NCBI GenBank assembly: GCA_963732635.1
Contig: CAVTAL010000035.1
Span: forward strand, 124,001-188,000
Length of the DNA stretch: 64,000 bases
DNA from: JAKFWF01 sp963732635
Lineage (GTDB): Bacteria; Pseudomonadota; Alphaproteobacteria; Rhizobiales; Hyphomicrobiaceae
Reading direction: 5' to 3'
Part shown: one piece after another, positions 46,535-55,633 of the stretch
Layout: each line of letters starts with the position of its first letter
How positions within the stretch are numbered: position 1 is the stretch's first letter
The notes under the pieces: model-generated
What the model was told of the DNA's origin: nothing
Seen by the model: the letters and a program-made list of their open reading frames with translations, nothing else
Database searches by the model: none
Position numbers and translations under genes: made by a program

Positions 46535-46626
46535 GTTGGGTTAGGACGCCCTTCGCGTCCGTAACCCAACGACTTGGTGGTGCCCGTGAAGTGTTGGGTT
46601 ACGCGCCGAAGTGGCGCTAACCCAAC
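46535..46626. repeat. Two GTTGGGTTA/TAACCCAAC hairpins after atpC
   Basis: First hairpin: GTTGGGTTA-GGACGC with GCGTCC-GTAACCCAAC (46535-46570). Second: GTTGGGTTA (46593-46601) with TAACCCAAC (46618-46626). The same family is found between atpG and atpD. They lie between the convergent ends of atpC and the Nudix gene and could end both transcripts. Confidence 0.8.
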
Positions 46627-46641
46627 CTACAAGCGCCCCGT

Positions 46642-47157
46642 TCAACCCGCCGCCAGATGTTGGAACTCGCGCACCACCGTCAAATAGGTCTCGCGTTTGA
46701 ACGGCACGATCAGCTTCGGCACCCGCTCGATGTCGACCCACTTCCACGCGTCGAATTCGCGCTTGTGATTCTTGCCACCCGAGATGTCGATCTCGCGGTC
46801 CAGGCCGGTAAAGCGCATGGCAAACCAGCGCTGCTTCTGACCGCGAAAGCGACCCTTCAACGCCACGCCCAGCAGATTTTCCGGCAGCTCATAAGTAAGC
46901 CAATCGGCAATCTCGCCGATGATCTCGGCGCTGCGAATGCCGGTTTCCTCGTACAATTCGCGAACTGCGGCGCGCTCAGGTGCTTCCCTCGGATTTATGC
47001 CACCCTGCGGCATCTGCCAGATCGGCGCCGCCTTATTCGCGAGCCACTTCGGCGAACGCCGGCCGACCCACACTCTGCCCCGGCCGTTGATCAGCATGAC
47101 GCCGACACACGGACGAAGGGGCAGAGCCACGGGTTGTATTTGCGATGTTCGGGCCAA
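46642..47157 (-). CDS. RppH-like Nudix hydrolase 1 (RNA pyrophosphohydrolase/diadenosine polyphosphatase type)
   Basis: 171 residues from TTG 47157 (GTG 47130 is an alternative). RppH-class layout: LRPCVGVMLINGRGRVWVGRR, then WQMPQGGINPRE and the complete Nudix box (G-x5-E-x7-RELYEETG), KQRWFAMRFTG, and a WVDIERVP segment near the end. Such enzymes remove pyrophosphate from 5' mRNA ends or cleave Ap4A/Ap5A. It is one of two tandem paralogues; the other lies 134 bases away on the same strand. Confidence 0.9.
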   Translation of the reverse strand: MARTSQIQPVALPLRPCVGVMLINGRGRVWVGRRSPKWLANKAAPIWQMPQGGINPREAPERAAVRELYEETGIRSAEIIGEIADWLTYELPENLLGVALKGRFRGQKQRWFAMRFTGLDREIDISGGKNHKREFDAWKWVDIERVPKLIVPFKRETYLTVVREFQHLAAG

Positions 47158-47291
47158 ATCAGCTTCAATCTTCGAGTTGGTTGGAAATTGAAAGCAGACA
47201 CTGCTTACGTTGATTCCGCTATGCTTTTATGACCGATCTGCAAATTTTTTCTATTCCGCGCGGCCTCGCCGCATCAACGCCGGCCGCCACC

Positions 47292-47792
47292 TCAAATTCG
47301 GGCTAGATGAGCGAACTCTGCCAAAATCTGGGTATAGACGTCGCGCTTGAACGGCACGATCAGCGACGGCAGATCGGCGGCCTTCGCCCAGCGCCACGCA
47401 ACGAACTCCACCGCATGACCGGGCTCGGGAACAATGTTGATCTCGGTCTCTTCGCCCTCGAACCGCATCGCGAACCACTTCTGGCGCTGGCCACGGTATT
47501 TCCCGCCCCACGCCTTGCCGATCAACTCGGCCGGCAGGTCATAGGTCAACCAGTCCTTCGACTCGGCGAGCGGCGTCACCGTGCGCATGCCGGTTTCCTC
47601 CCAAAGCTCGCGTAGCGCCGCCTTGGCCGGATCCTCGCCCTCGTCGATGCCACCCTGCGGCATCTGCCACCAGGCGCCCGGGCCTTCCGGATCTGCAGGA
47701 GTGTCCTTGCGGCTGCCCACCCAGACCAGGCCGTCGCGGTTCAGCACCATGATCCCGACGTTGAGCCGATAGCCAAGCTTGGAAGTGTCCAT
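47292..47792 (-). CDS. RppH-like Nudix hydrolase 2
   Basis: 166 residues from ATG 47792 (MDTSKLGYRLNVGIMVL); a further upstream Met adds 31 unconserved residues. WWQMPQGGIDEGEDP and the Nudix box ending RELWEETG are intact, followed by DWLTYDLPAELIGKAWGGKYRGQRQKWFAMRF, the RppH/Ap4A hydrolase stretch (given here as two linked conserved parts: DWLTYDLP and GQRQKWFAMRF). It is closer to typical rhizobial RppH than its neighbour. It follows ctpA with about 100 bases between. Confidence 0.92.
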   Translation of the reverse strand: MDTSKLGYRLNVGIMVLNRDGLVWVGSRKDTPADPEGPGAWWQMPQGGIDEGEDPAKAALRELWEETGMRTVTPLAESKDWLTYDLPAELIGKAWGGKYRGQRQKWFAMRFEGEETEINIVPEPGHAVEFVAWRWAKAADLPSLIVPFKRDVYTQILAEFAHLARI

Positions 47793-47891
47793 GTCGTGCC
47801 TTCGTACAATGCTGGATGATGCCGAAACGACTTGGGCGCCCGTCGAGGCGCCCAAGCTGAAGTATTGGTTCGTCTCGACGCGCACTGACGC

Positions 47892-49253
47892 CTATTCGGC
47901 CTTCTTTTCCGGTTGAGCGGCAGCAGCGGCAGCAGGCGCCGTCGGTGCTGTTGGCGACGCCGTATCAGTGCCATCGCGCAGCATCTTCAGGGCGTATTGC
48001 AGCTGGACGTCCTTTTCCGGCTCACGCGGCACATAGGCCGACGAGCCCGATTGTTCCTTTTCCTTCGGATCGTTCTTCAAGTGGCCGCGCAGGCTCGACT
48101 CGCCACGCGGCTTTTCCTTGCCCTTCAGGTCATCAGGCAGCTCTTGCTCGACAATGATGTCCGGATCGATACCCTTGGCCTGGATCGAACGGCCCGACGG
48201 CGTGTAGTAGCGCGCCGTGGTCAGCCGCAACGCGCCGTTGGCGCCGAGCGGTATGATGGTCTGCACAGAGCCCTTGCCGAACGAACGGGTGCCGATCACC
48301 GTCGCGCGCTTGTGGTCCTGCAGTGCGCCGGCGACGATTTCCGATGCCGAAGCCGAACCGCCGTTGATCAATACGATGATCCGCTTGCCATCGGTGATGT
48401 CGCCCGGGCGGGCCTGGCTGCGCTGCGTCTCTTCCAGGTTGCGGCCCTTGGTGAGCACGATCGCGCCCTTCTCCAGGAAGTCGTCGGATACCGCCACCGC
48501 CTGATCGAGCAATCCACCCGGATTGTTGCGCAGGTCGACGATGTAGCCCTTGACCTTCTTGGTGGTCTGCTTCTTCAGCGCATCGACCTGCTTGGCGAGA
48601 TTGGTGTGGGTCTGCTCGTTGAAGGTCGACACCTTGGTGTAGATCACCTCGCCGTCGGCCTCGAGCCGCGACTTCACCGCGTTGATGCGGATCACGTCGC
48701 GCGTCACTTTGATTTCGAATGGCTCATCGCGGCCCTTGCGCACGATTGTCAGCGTGATCGGCGTGTTGACCGGGCCGCGCATCTTCTCGACCGCCTGTTC
48801 GAGCGTCAATCCGACGATCTGGTCGTTGTCGAGATGGGTGATCAGGTCGTTGGCCTGCACACCGGCCTTGTAGGCTGGCGTCTCGTCGATAGGTGACACC
48901 ACCTTGATGACGCCGTTCTCCATCGTCACCTCGATGCCGAGGCCGCCGAACTCGCCACGAGTCTGCACCTGCATGTCGCGGAAATGCTTCGGCGACAGGT
49001 AGGCCGAGTGCGGGTCGAGAGCAGTCAGCATGCCATTGATGGCGTTCTCGACCAACGAGGCATCCTCGGGCTTCTCGACATAGTCGGAGCGCACCCGTTC
49101 GAGTACGTCGCCAAACAGGTCGAGCTGCCGGTAGATTTCTGAATTAGGCGTCGTCGCGGAGTAGGTGCGGCTGACGTTGAATACGGTCGTCACTCCGGCG
49201 AGACCCGCCATCGTCATGAACGACCAGAATGCGAAGTCTGATTTGCGCGTCAT
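47892..49253 (-). CDS. ctpA: S41 family carboxy-terminal processing protease
   Basis: 453 residues from ATG 49253. An N-terminal membrane anchor (about 4-24) precedes a PDZ domain (GGLGIEVTMENGVIKVVSPI to VEKMRGPVNTP) and the S41 catalytic core: the nucleophile Ser in NGGSASASEIVAGAL and the Lys in SFGKGSVQT. The C-terminus is Pro/Ala-rich. CtpA trims periplasmic proteins and helps control peptidoglycan hydrolases. Its start overlaps the envC stop (ATGA), so the two are co-translated, which fits a shared role in envelope remodelling. Confidence 0.95.
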   Translation of the reverse strand: MTRKSDFAFWSFMTMAGLAGVTTVFNVSRTYSATTPNSEIYRQLDLFGDVLERVRSDYVEKPEDASLVENAINGMLTALDPHSAYLSPKHFRDMQVQTRGEFGGLGIEVTMENGVIKVVSPIDETPAYKAGVQANDLITHLDNDQIVGLTLEQAVEKMRGPVNTPITLTIVRKGRDEPFEIKVTRDVIRINAVKSRLEADGEVIYTKVSTFNEQTHTNLAKQVDALKKQTTKKVKGYIVDLRNNPGGLLDQAVAVSDDFLEKGAIVLTKGRNLEETQRSQARPGDITDGKRIIVLINGGSASASEIVAGALQDHKRATVIGTRSFGKGSVQTIIPLGANGALRLTTARYYTPSGRSIQAKGIDPDIIVEQELPDDLKGKEKPRGESSLRGHLKNDPKEKEQSGSSAYVPREPEKDVQLQYALKMLRDGTDTASPTAPTAPAAAAAAQPEKKAE

Positions 49254-50674
49254 CCTTGCACCTTTTTCGAACCGTCGGCCCACCAGGGCTCGGGATCCAC
49301 AGGACGCCCCTCTTTACGAAACTCGACATACAGGACGGGGGCACTGTCCTGGGATTTACCTTTGGGAGCGGCACTCATCGTGCCGACCGGTTCGCCGGCA
49401 AGTACAAACTGGCCGAGTTGAACGTCGATCTGTGACAGACCCGCGACTACCACATGGTAGCCATTGCCGCCATTGATGATCAAGAGTTGGCCGAAAGAAC
49501 GGAATTCGCTGGCATAAAGCACCCAGCCGTCACATGGCGCGGTGATCTGCGCGCTGTACCGGGTCTCGATGACGATGCCTTTCGAAACACTGCCCGATGG
49601 CATGCGTTCGCCGAACGAGTGCACGCGCTTGCCCTGCGCGGGCAACGGCAGGTGTCCCTTCGCCTGATGGAATGGAATGGCCGGCATCAGGCGGCTGGGA
49701 TTGGCCGACAAAGATCCGCCCTGCGGCGCGATCTCGAATGCTGGATTGCTGGTCTTCGGCAGCGCCGCGACCACAACTGGTGCAGATTGATCGGCTTTCG
49801 GCGCTGCCACCACAGCCGGCGGCGCCGGCGTGGTGATGGGCGCTGGCACAACGGCGGCCGGAGGCACGGCTGCTTGCACGGCGGCCTGCTTCTCATATGC
49901 GCCGAGCGAGGTGTTGTCCGCGACCGTCTTGTCGAGCTTGGTGATCAATTCCGACAGGTCGGTGACGTTCTTCGAGATCTCGGCGGCGGCTTTGCGCACC
50001 TCATCAAGCTGCTCCTGCCGCTCGGACAGTGTCTGGCGCTTGGTTTCCATCAGGCTCGCGAGCCTGAGTTGCGCGTCCTTGAGCCGGCCGGTTTCGGTCG
50101 CAAGCTTGTCGCGTTCGCTCTTGATGTCGCCCATGACGCGGGCGAGTTCGGTCAATCGGCCGCCGAGTTCCTCGGCCTGACTGCGCAATTCCGGGAACGC
50201 ACGGGCGAGCAGCATGGCGCTGCGCACCATTTGCAGCGCATCTTCGCGCTTGGTGATGATAACCGGCGGCGGATTACGCCCCATGCGCTGCATCGCCGAC
50301 AGCAGACTCGCGATTTGGCCATGCCGCTGGGCGAGCGAACCTTGCAGCAGCTTCTGCTGGCTTTCGAGTTCGTCGCGTCGCGCTTCGATCGCCGTCATCT
50401 GGCCTTCCGAGCGCTGAATCAGCCGGGCTGTATCCTGCAGCTGGGCATTGAGGCGCGCGCGATCGACATCCATCAGCGCCACATCGGCCTGCAGCGCCTT
50501 GGCCTGCCTTTCGGCCGCTTCGAGCTTCTGCTGGTTGGCCCTCAGCGTTTGGCTCGTGTCCTGAGCGCGGACGCCGGACACCGCCAGCAGGGCCACAAGT
50601 GCGCACGCCGATACCGCACCACTCCGGCCGAGCCGGTTGAGGACGATGGTTCGGACGATCTGCGAACTCGGCAT
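49250..50674 (-). CDS. EnvC-like murein hydrolase activator (coiled coil plus LytM domain)
   Basis: 474 residues from ATG 50674 (TTG 50695 possible). A signal peptide ends near VRAQ. Long coiled coils run from about residue 25 to 250 (QTLRANQQKLEAAERQAKAL onward), then a Pro/Ala-rich linker and a C-terminal M23/LytM domain (HSFGERMPSGSVSKGIVIET, then IDVQLGQFVLAGEPVGTM). The usual zinc ligands are missing: the final HFE motif reads LYVEFRKEG. That is the degenerate, amidase-activating type rather than an active endopeptidase. It works at the division septum. Confidence 0.9.
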   Translation of the reverse strand: MPSSQIVRTIVLNRLGRSGAVSACALVALLAVSGVRAQDTSQTLRANQQKLEAAERQAKALQADVALMDVDRARLNAQLQDTARLIQRSEGQMTAIEARRDELESQQKLLQGSLAQRHGQIASLLSAMQRMGRNPPPVIITKREDALQMVRSAMLLARAFPELRSQAEELGGRLTELARVMGDIKSERDKLATETGRLKDAQLRLASLMETKRQTLSERQEQLDEVRKAAAEISKNVTDLSELITKLDKTVADNTSLGAYEKQAAVQAAVPPAAVVPAPITTPAPPAVVAAPKADQSAPVVVAALPKTSNPAFEIAPQGGSLSANPSRLMPAIPFHQAKGHLPLPAQGKRVHSFGERMPSGSVSKGIVIETRYSAQITAPCDGWVLYASEFRSFGQLLIINGGNGYHVVVAGLSQIDVQLGQFVLAGEPVGTMSAAPKGKSQDSAPVLYVEFRKEGRPVDPEPWWADGSKKVQG

Positions 50675-50905
50675 TTTCCGGGCAAGATCCAACAATAACG
50701 GAGCAACGATGGTCAGAAAGCGTAATCGGTTCCCTGATTCTCCAAGGACGCCAGGATTAAGGCAATTGTTTTGCAGTGCAACTCACAATGCCGCGTTCTC
50801 GCCGAACCTTGCCCAGGCGTGCTGGTCCAAGTTCCGCCGATTGGCGTTTGCATTGGATCGGGGGCAGGCTAAACACCCGATGCTTCGTCATTCGTCGGGA
50901 TTAGC

Positions 50906-51094
50906 ATGAGCTTCGTCTTCTACCACCTTACCACCATCGCCGCGATCGCCGTGCTCGTGGTCCTCGGCTTCGGTCTGCGCACGATGATGACCGGCGAAAG
51001 CCCCAATCTCAGCCAAAAGCTCATGCGGTGGCGGGTTGGACTGCAGTTCGTGGCGATCATTATCATCATGCTGGCGGTCTACTTCCGCCGCTAA
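50906..51094 (+). CDS. Small twin-membrane-span protein, HIG1-domain-like
   Basis: 62 residues: two membrane helices (about 5-25 and 44-60) joined by a short polar loop MMTGESPNLSQKLMRWRVG. The loop's KLMRWRVGLQ pattern resembles HIG1/Rcf-type small proteins that associate with respiratory complexes. The gene is followed after 16 bases by the cobalamin adenosyltransferase gene. The assignment is by pattern only. Confidence 0.75.
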   Translation: MSFVFYHLTTIAAIAVLVVLGFGLRTMMTGESPNLSQKLMRWRVGLQFVAIIIIMLAVYFRR

Positions 51095-51110
51095 CAAACG
51101 TGAGACGGCC

Positions 51111-51692
51111 GTGGTCAAGCTCAACAAGATCTACACGCGCACCGGCGATGACGGCACCACGGGCTTAGGCACCGGCGAGCGCGTCCGCAAGGACAGCGCT
51201 CGAGTCGCAGCCTACGGCACGATCGACGAAACCAATGCCGCCATCGGCATGGCGCGCATTCACCTTTCCGCCGCCGATACGGCAATCGACGCCATGCTGG
51301 CCCGCATCCAGAATGACCTGTTCGACCTCGGCGCCGACTTGTGCGTGCCCGATCGCGGCGAGAAGCTATCCTACGAGCCGCTGCGCATCACCGCCGCCCA
51401 GGCGAGCCGGCTGGAAACCGAGATTGACCAGCTCAACGCAGAACTGAAGCCGTTGAACTCATTCGTGCTGCCCGGCGGTTCGCCAGCGGCGGCGGCGCTG
51501 CACGTTGCTCGCACGGTGGCACGGCGCGCCGAGCGCCTGATCGTCACCTTGAAGGCCGATCCCGCCGAGCCGGTCAGCGAACCAAGCATCACCTACGTCA
51601 ACCGCCTGTCGGACTTCCTGTTCGTCGCCAGTCGCTATGTGAACGACAAAGGCCACAAAGACGTGCTCTGGGTACCGGGCAAGAACAGGTAG
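51111..51692 (+). CDS. Cob(I)yrinic acid a,c-diamide adenosyltransferase (PduO type)
   Basis: 193 residues from GTG 51111. KLNKIYTRTGDDGTTGLGTG is the conserved N-terminal ATP-binding motif; VAAYGTIDETNAAIGMAR follows, and the C-terminal helix ends NRLSDFLFVASRYVN. It transfers adenosyl from ATP to cobalamin, giving coenzyme B12 for mutases such as methylmalonyl-CoA mutase. The nearby etf and hydroxybutyryl-CoA dehydrogenase genes also serve acyl-CoA metabolism. Confidence 0.93.
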   Translation: MVKLNKIYTRTGDDGTTGLGTGERVRKDSARVAAYGTIDETNAAIGMARIHLSAADTAIDAMLARIQNDLFDLGADLCVPDRGEKLSYEPLRITAAQASRLETEIDQLNAELKPLNSFVLPGGSPAAAALHVARTVARRAERLIVTLKADPAEPVSEPSITYVNRLSDFLFVASRYVNDKGHKDVLWVPGKNR

Positions 51693-51734
51693 ACTGGTGG
51701 GGTTGCGAGGCCCACGGCAGGAGGAAGCCGCCTA

Positions 51735-52430
51735 GTGTTCGTACCGGTCTATGACGACAACCCGCTGCGCGGCATCCGCTTCCAGTTCGTTACGGTGGCG
51801 CTGGTGGCAATCAATCTTGCCGTTTTCCTGTTCCAGTTGACGGGCCTGCCGATGCAAGCAGTGGCGAGCTTTGGCATCGTGCCGGCGAAACTGCTTGCAA
51901 CGCCGTTGTCGGCGGGCGCGGTGTCGTTGCCGGCGAATTTCAATGAGTTGCCGCAGTGGGTGACCTTGATCACCTACATGTTCTTCCATGGCGATATCTG
52001 GCACATCGGCAGCAACATGCTGTTCCTTTGGGTATTCGGCGACAACGTCGAGGATGCGATGGGGCATTTGAAGTTTCTTGGGTTCTACCTCGCATGCGGC
52101 ATTTTCGCAGGTTTGGCCCATGCCGTGATGCAGCCGTCCTCGCCAGTGCCGCTGATCGGGGCCAGCGGCGCGGTGGCCGGCGTGATCGCGGCCTACATCA
52201 TGCTTTATCCGCGCGTCATGGTGTGGGTTTTGGCGTTCCGCGTCATTCCGCTGCACATCACCGCCGGTTTCGCAATCGGCGCCTGGATCCTGACCCAGCT
52301 CGTTATGGTGTTCCTGCCACAATCCGGACCGGTGCTGCCGATCGCCTGGTGGGCGCATATCGGCGGCCTAGTTGCCGGCGCACTGCTGGTGTTGGTGCTG
52401 CGCCGTCCCGGGGTGCGCTTGTTCGCATGA
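51735..52430 (+). CDS. Rhomboid family intramembrane serine protease
   Basis: 231 residues from GTG 51735, with GGAGGAAG upstream. Six or seven membrane spans. FFHGDIWHIGSNMLFLWVFG is the L1/TM2 region with the oxyanion Asn, the catalytic Ser is in GASGAVAGVIAAY, and the His in WWAHIGGLVAG. It cleaves membrane proteins within the bilayer. The target is unknown. Confidence 0.93.
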   Translation: MFVPVYDDNPLRGIRFQFVTVALVAINLAVFLFQLTGLPMQAVASFGIVPAKLLATPLSAGAVSLPANFNELPQWVTLITYMFFHGDIWHIGSNMLFLWVFGDNVEDAMGHLKFLGFYLACGIFAGLAHAVMQPSSPVPLIGASGAVAGVIAAYIMLYPRVMVWVLAFRVIPLHITAGFAIGAWILTQLVMVFLPQSGPVLPIAWWAHIGGLVAGALLVLVLRRPGVRLFA

Positions 52431-52702
52431 CGCGGCGCAACGAATGTGCCCGAATTTTTGGCAGGGCTGCATTGTTACATTTGGGCCATTCGCCACGATT
52501 GACACCGCTGGACCTCATGCATACGCTGCTTCTCGCAGATGCGAAGGCCGCTTGGTCGGCGCGCCTATAAGACAGTCACATGCAATCCTTTGAGACAAAA
52601 ATGTCTCGGCGCCACAGGTTTTACCGGCAGCGCGCGTTCGCGCTGTGCCGGTTGAAGTTCAGGGCGTTCAGGAACAATCCGGCTTTGGAGCAGCGCTGAA
52701 CC

Positions 52703-53455
52703 ATGAAAATCCTCGTGCCCGTCAAGCGCGTGGTCGACTACAACGTCAAGATTCGTGTCAAGCCAGACGGCACCGGCATCGAGTTGGCCAACGTTAAGAT
52801 GTCGATGAACCCATTCGACGAAATCGCCGTCGAGGAAGCCATCCGGCTCAAGGAAAAAGGCGTGGTGACCGAGATCGTCGCGGTCTCGATCGGCTCCACC
52901 AAGTCGCAGGAAACGATCCGCACCGCGCTCGCCATGGGCGCCGATCGCGGCATTCTGGTCGAAACCGGTGACAACGACACGGTCGAACCGCTGGCCGTCG
53001 CCAAGCTGTTGCAGGCGATCATCGCCGCCGAGCAACCCGGCCTCGTGATCCTCGGCAAGCAGGCAATCGACGACGATTGCAACCAGACCGGCCAGATGCT
53101 GGCAGCCCTCCTGGGTTGGCCGCAGGCGACCTTTGCCTCCAAGATCGTCATCGACGGCGGCGTCGCGCAAGTGACCCGCGAGGTCGACGGCGGCCTCGAG
53201 ACGCTGAGCCTCAAGCTGCCGATGATCGTCACCACCGATCTGCGTCTGAATGAGCCGCGCTACGCTTCGCTGCCGAACATCATGAAGGCGAAGAAGAAAC
53301 CACTCGACATCAAGAAGCCAGCCGATCTCGGCGTCGACATCGCGCCGCGCCTCAAGGTGCTGAAGACGACCGAACCGCCGTCCCGCAAGTCGGGCGTCAA
53401 GGTCGCATCGCCGGCCGAACTCGTCGGCAAGCTGAAATCCGCGGGAGTTATCTAA
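52703..53455 (+). CDS. etfB: Electron transfer flavoprotein beta subunit
   Basis: 250 residues. MKILVPVKRVVDYNVKIRV at the start and NPFDEIAVEEAIRLKEKG are the ETF-beta hallmarks; KQAIDDDCNQTGQMLAALL and the C-terminal KKKPLDIKKPADLGVD complete the fold, which binds AMP. It accepts electrons from acyl-CoA dehydrogenases. etfA begins at the very next base after its stop. The 270-base region upstream is the likely promoter zone and shows nothing else. Confidence 0.96.
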   Translation: MKILVPVKRVVDYNVKIRVKPDGTGIELANVKMSMNPFDEIAVEEAIRLKEKGVVTEIVAVSIGSTKSQETIRTALAMGADRGILVETGDNDTVEPLAVAKLLQAIIAAEQPGLVILGKQAIDDDCNQTGQMLAALLGWPQATFASKIVIDGGVAQVTREVDGGLETLSLKLPMIVTTDLRLNEPRYASLPNIMKAKKKPLDIKKPADLGVDIAPRLKVLKTTEPPSRKSGVKVASPAELVGKLKSAGVI

Positions 53456-54400
53456 ATGGCGACACTGCTCATTGCCGAACATTCCAACGACGCACTGAAT
53501 GCCCTGACCGCGAAGGCGATGACCGCCGCCGCAGCCCTCGGCACGGAGGTTCATGTCCTCGTCGCCGGCCATAACTGTAAAGCCGCCGCCGAAGCAGCGG
53601 CCAAGCTGCAAGGTGTGGCCAAGGTAATCGTCGTCGACGCCCCGCAGTACAGCCATCAACTGGCCGAGGAAGTGACCGCGCTCGTTGTGCCGATGATGGC
53701 GAACTATGGTGCCGTCGTCGCCGCCGCCACGGCGCAGGCCAAGAATTTCATGCCGCGCATCGCAGCTACCCTCGATGTGATGCAGATCTCTGAAATTACG
53801 GCGGTGAAGTCAGCCGACACCTTCGAACGGCCGATCTATGCCGGCAACGCCATCCAGACTGTCCAGTCGGGCGATGCGAAAAAGGTGATCACAGTTCGTT
53901 GCGCTTCGTTCGCGGCAACACCTGAAGGTGGCTCGGCAGCGATCGAAAATGCCGCAGCGCCGGCCGTCGTCGGCCTATCGACGTTCGAGAAGTCCGAGAT
54001 TGCCCGCTCCGACCGGCCTGAGCTTGCTTCCGCCAAGATCGTCGTCTCCGGCGGCCGAGGCATGGGCTCGGGTGAGAATTTCAAGAAGTACATCGAACCG
54101 GTCGCCGATCGCCTCGGCGCCGCCATGGGCGCCAGCCGCGCCGCCGTCGACGCCGGCTTCGTTCCGAACGACTATCAGGTCGGCCAGACCGGCAAGGTCG
54201 TGGCGCCGGAATTGTACGTCGCAGTCGGTATCTCGGGCGCGATTCAGCATCTCGCCGGTATGAAAGACTCGAAAATCATCGTCGCCATTAATAAGGATGC
54301 GGAAGCGCCAATCTTCCAGGTCGCCGACTACGGTCTCGTCGCTGACCTGTTCCAGGCTCTTCCCGAACTCGATGCCGAGTTGCAGAAGGTCGGGCGCTGA
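53456..54400 (+). CDS. etfA: Electron transfer flavoprotein alpha subunit
   Basis: 314 residues. The FAD-binding signature is in the C-terminal half: KIVVSGGRGMGSGENFKKY, then SRAAVDAGFVPNDYQVGQTGK and LYVAVGISGAIQHLAGM, ending INKDAEAPIFQVADYGLV. It pairs with EtfB to pass electrons to ETF-ubiquinone oxidoreductase, which is not in the window. Confidence 0.97.
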   Translation: MATLLIAEHSNDALNALTAKAMTAAAALGTEVHVLVAGHNCKAAAEAAAKLQGVAKVIVVDAPQYSHQLAEEVTALVVPMMANYGAVVAAATAQAKNFMPRIAATLDVMQISEITAVKSADTFERPIYAGNAIQTVQSGDAKKVITVRCASFAATPEGGSAAIENAAAPAVVGLSTFEKSEIARSDRPELASAKIVVSGGRGMGSGENFKKYIEPVADRLGAAMGASRAAVDAGFVPNDYQVGQTGKVVAPELYVAVGISGAIQHLAGMKDSKIIVAINKDAEAPIFQVADYGLVADLFQALPELDAELQKVGR

Positions 54401-54445
54401 TTGCCCGGCCAATTCCGCACCGCAAAACCCAAGGATCCCGCGACC

Positions 54446-55369
54446 ATGGATGCCGCCGTGAAGACTAAACCAGCGCCAACTGATGAAAAGAGCACGAGCA
54501 TCAAGCTCATCGGCATCATCGGTGCCGGTCAGATGGGTAGCGGTATCGCCCATGTGATCGCGGCGTCGGGCTATGCCGTCGCGCTGAACGACATCGAGAA
54601 GGCCCGGGTCGACAAAGGGCTGGCCGCGATCGAAAAGAACATGTCGCGACAGGTGGCGAAAGGCATCCTCAAGGAAGCCGACGCCAAGGCCGCCCTAGGC
54701 CGCATCAACTATGCAGCCGGTTATGCCGACCTCGGCACTTGCGACCTTGTGATCGAGGCTGCCGTCGAGGACGAAGGCATCAAGCGCAAGATCTTCGCCG
54801 AACTTTGCAAGCACCTGAAGCCTGGCGCCATGCTGGCCTCGAACACCTCGTCGATCTCGATCACCCGTCTCGCGGCCTCGACCGACCGACCCGAGTTGTT
54901 CCTCGGCATGCACTTCATGAATCCGGTGCCGCTGATGCAGCTCGTCGAGCTGATCCGTGGCATCGCCACCGACGACGTCACCTTCACCGCCGCCAAGCAG
55001 TTCGTCGGCAGCCTCGGAAAGACAATCGCTGTTTCCGAGGATTTTCCAGCCTTCATCGTCAATCGCATTCTGCTGCCGATGATCAACGAGGCGGTCTACA
55101 CATTGTACGAAGGCGTTGGCACGGTCGAAGCCATCGACAAGGCGTTGAAGCTCGGCGCCAACCACCCGATGGGCCCGCTCGAACTCGCCGATTTCATCGG
55201 GCTCGACACCTGCCTGTCGGTGATGCAGGTGCTCTACGAAGGCCTCGCGGACAGCAAGTATCGTCCCTGCCCGCTGCTGGTGAAGTACGTCGAAGCCGGT
55301 TGGCTCGGCCGCAAGACCCAGCGCGGCTTCTACGACTATCGCGGCGAAAAGCCGGTGCCGACGCGGTAA
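54446..55369 (+). CDS. 3-hydroxybutyryl-CoA dehydrogenase
   Basis: 307 residues from ATG 54446. GIIGAGQMGSGIAHVIAASG is the NAD-binding loop, ASNTSSISITRLA carries the Ser, and the catalytic His is in LGMHFMNPVPLMQLVELI. The C-terminal helical domain has HPMGPLELADFIGLDTCL. It interconverts acetoacetyl-CoA and 3-hydroxybutyryl-CoA in butyrate or polyhydroxybutyrate metabolism. It follows etfBA closely in the same operon. Confidence 0.95.
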   Translation: MDAAVKTKPAPTDEKSTSIKLIGIIGAGQMGSGIAHVIAASGYAVALNDIEKARVDKGLAAIEKNMSRQVAKGILKEADAKAALGRINYAAGYADLGTCDLVIEAAVEDEGIKRKIFAELCKHLKPGAMLASNTSSISITRLAASTDRPELFLGMHFMNPVPLMQLVELIRGIATDDVTFTAAKQFVGSLGKTIAVSEDFPAFIVNRILLPMINEAVYTLYEGVGTVEAIDKALKLGANHPMGPLELADFIGLDTCLSVMQVLYEGLADSKYRPCPLLVKYVEAGWLGRKTQRGFYDYRGEKPVPTR

Positions 55370-55633
55370 GCGACGAACGGGGTTACCGCGCTGCGGCATA
55401 TCGATATCGCAGCGCAGTCGCGCTCGCACATCGTCGATCAATTCTTTTGGCGACGGCTATTTCCGAGCATGTGAGGCCTTGCCAACTATCTCCGGCGGGC
55501 GGATGCTCAGGGCAGTTGGCGGGTGCTTGTCCGGCACGTGGATAGCCGACGACAACTCTGCCATTGCATTTGATTCAGCGGCCGACGGTTGCCGCAAGAT
55601 CGGCCGCTATCCTTCCTGATTCAGGAGGTTGTC

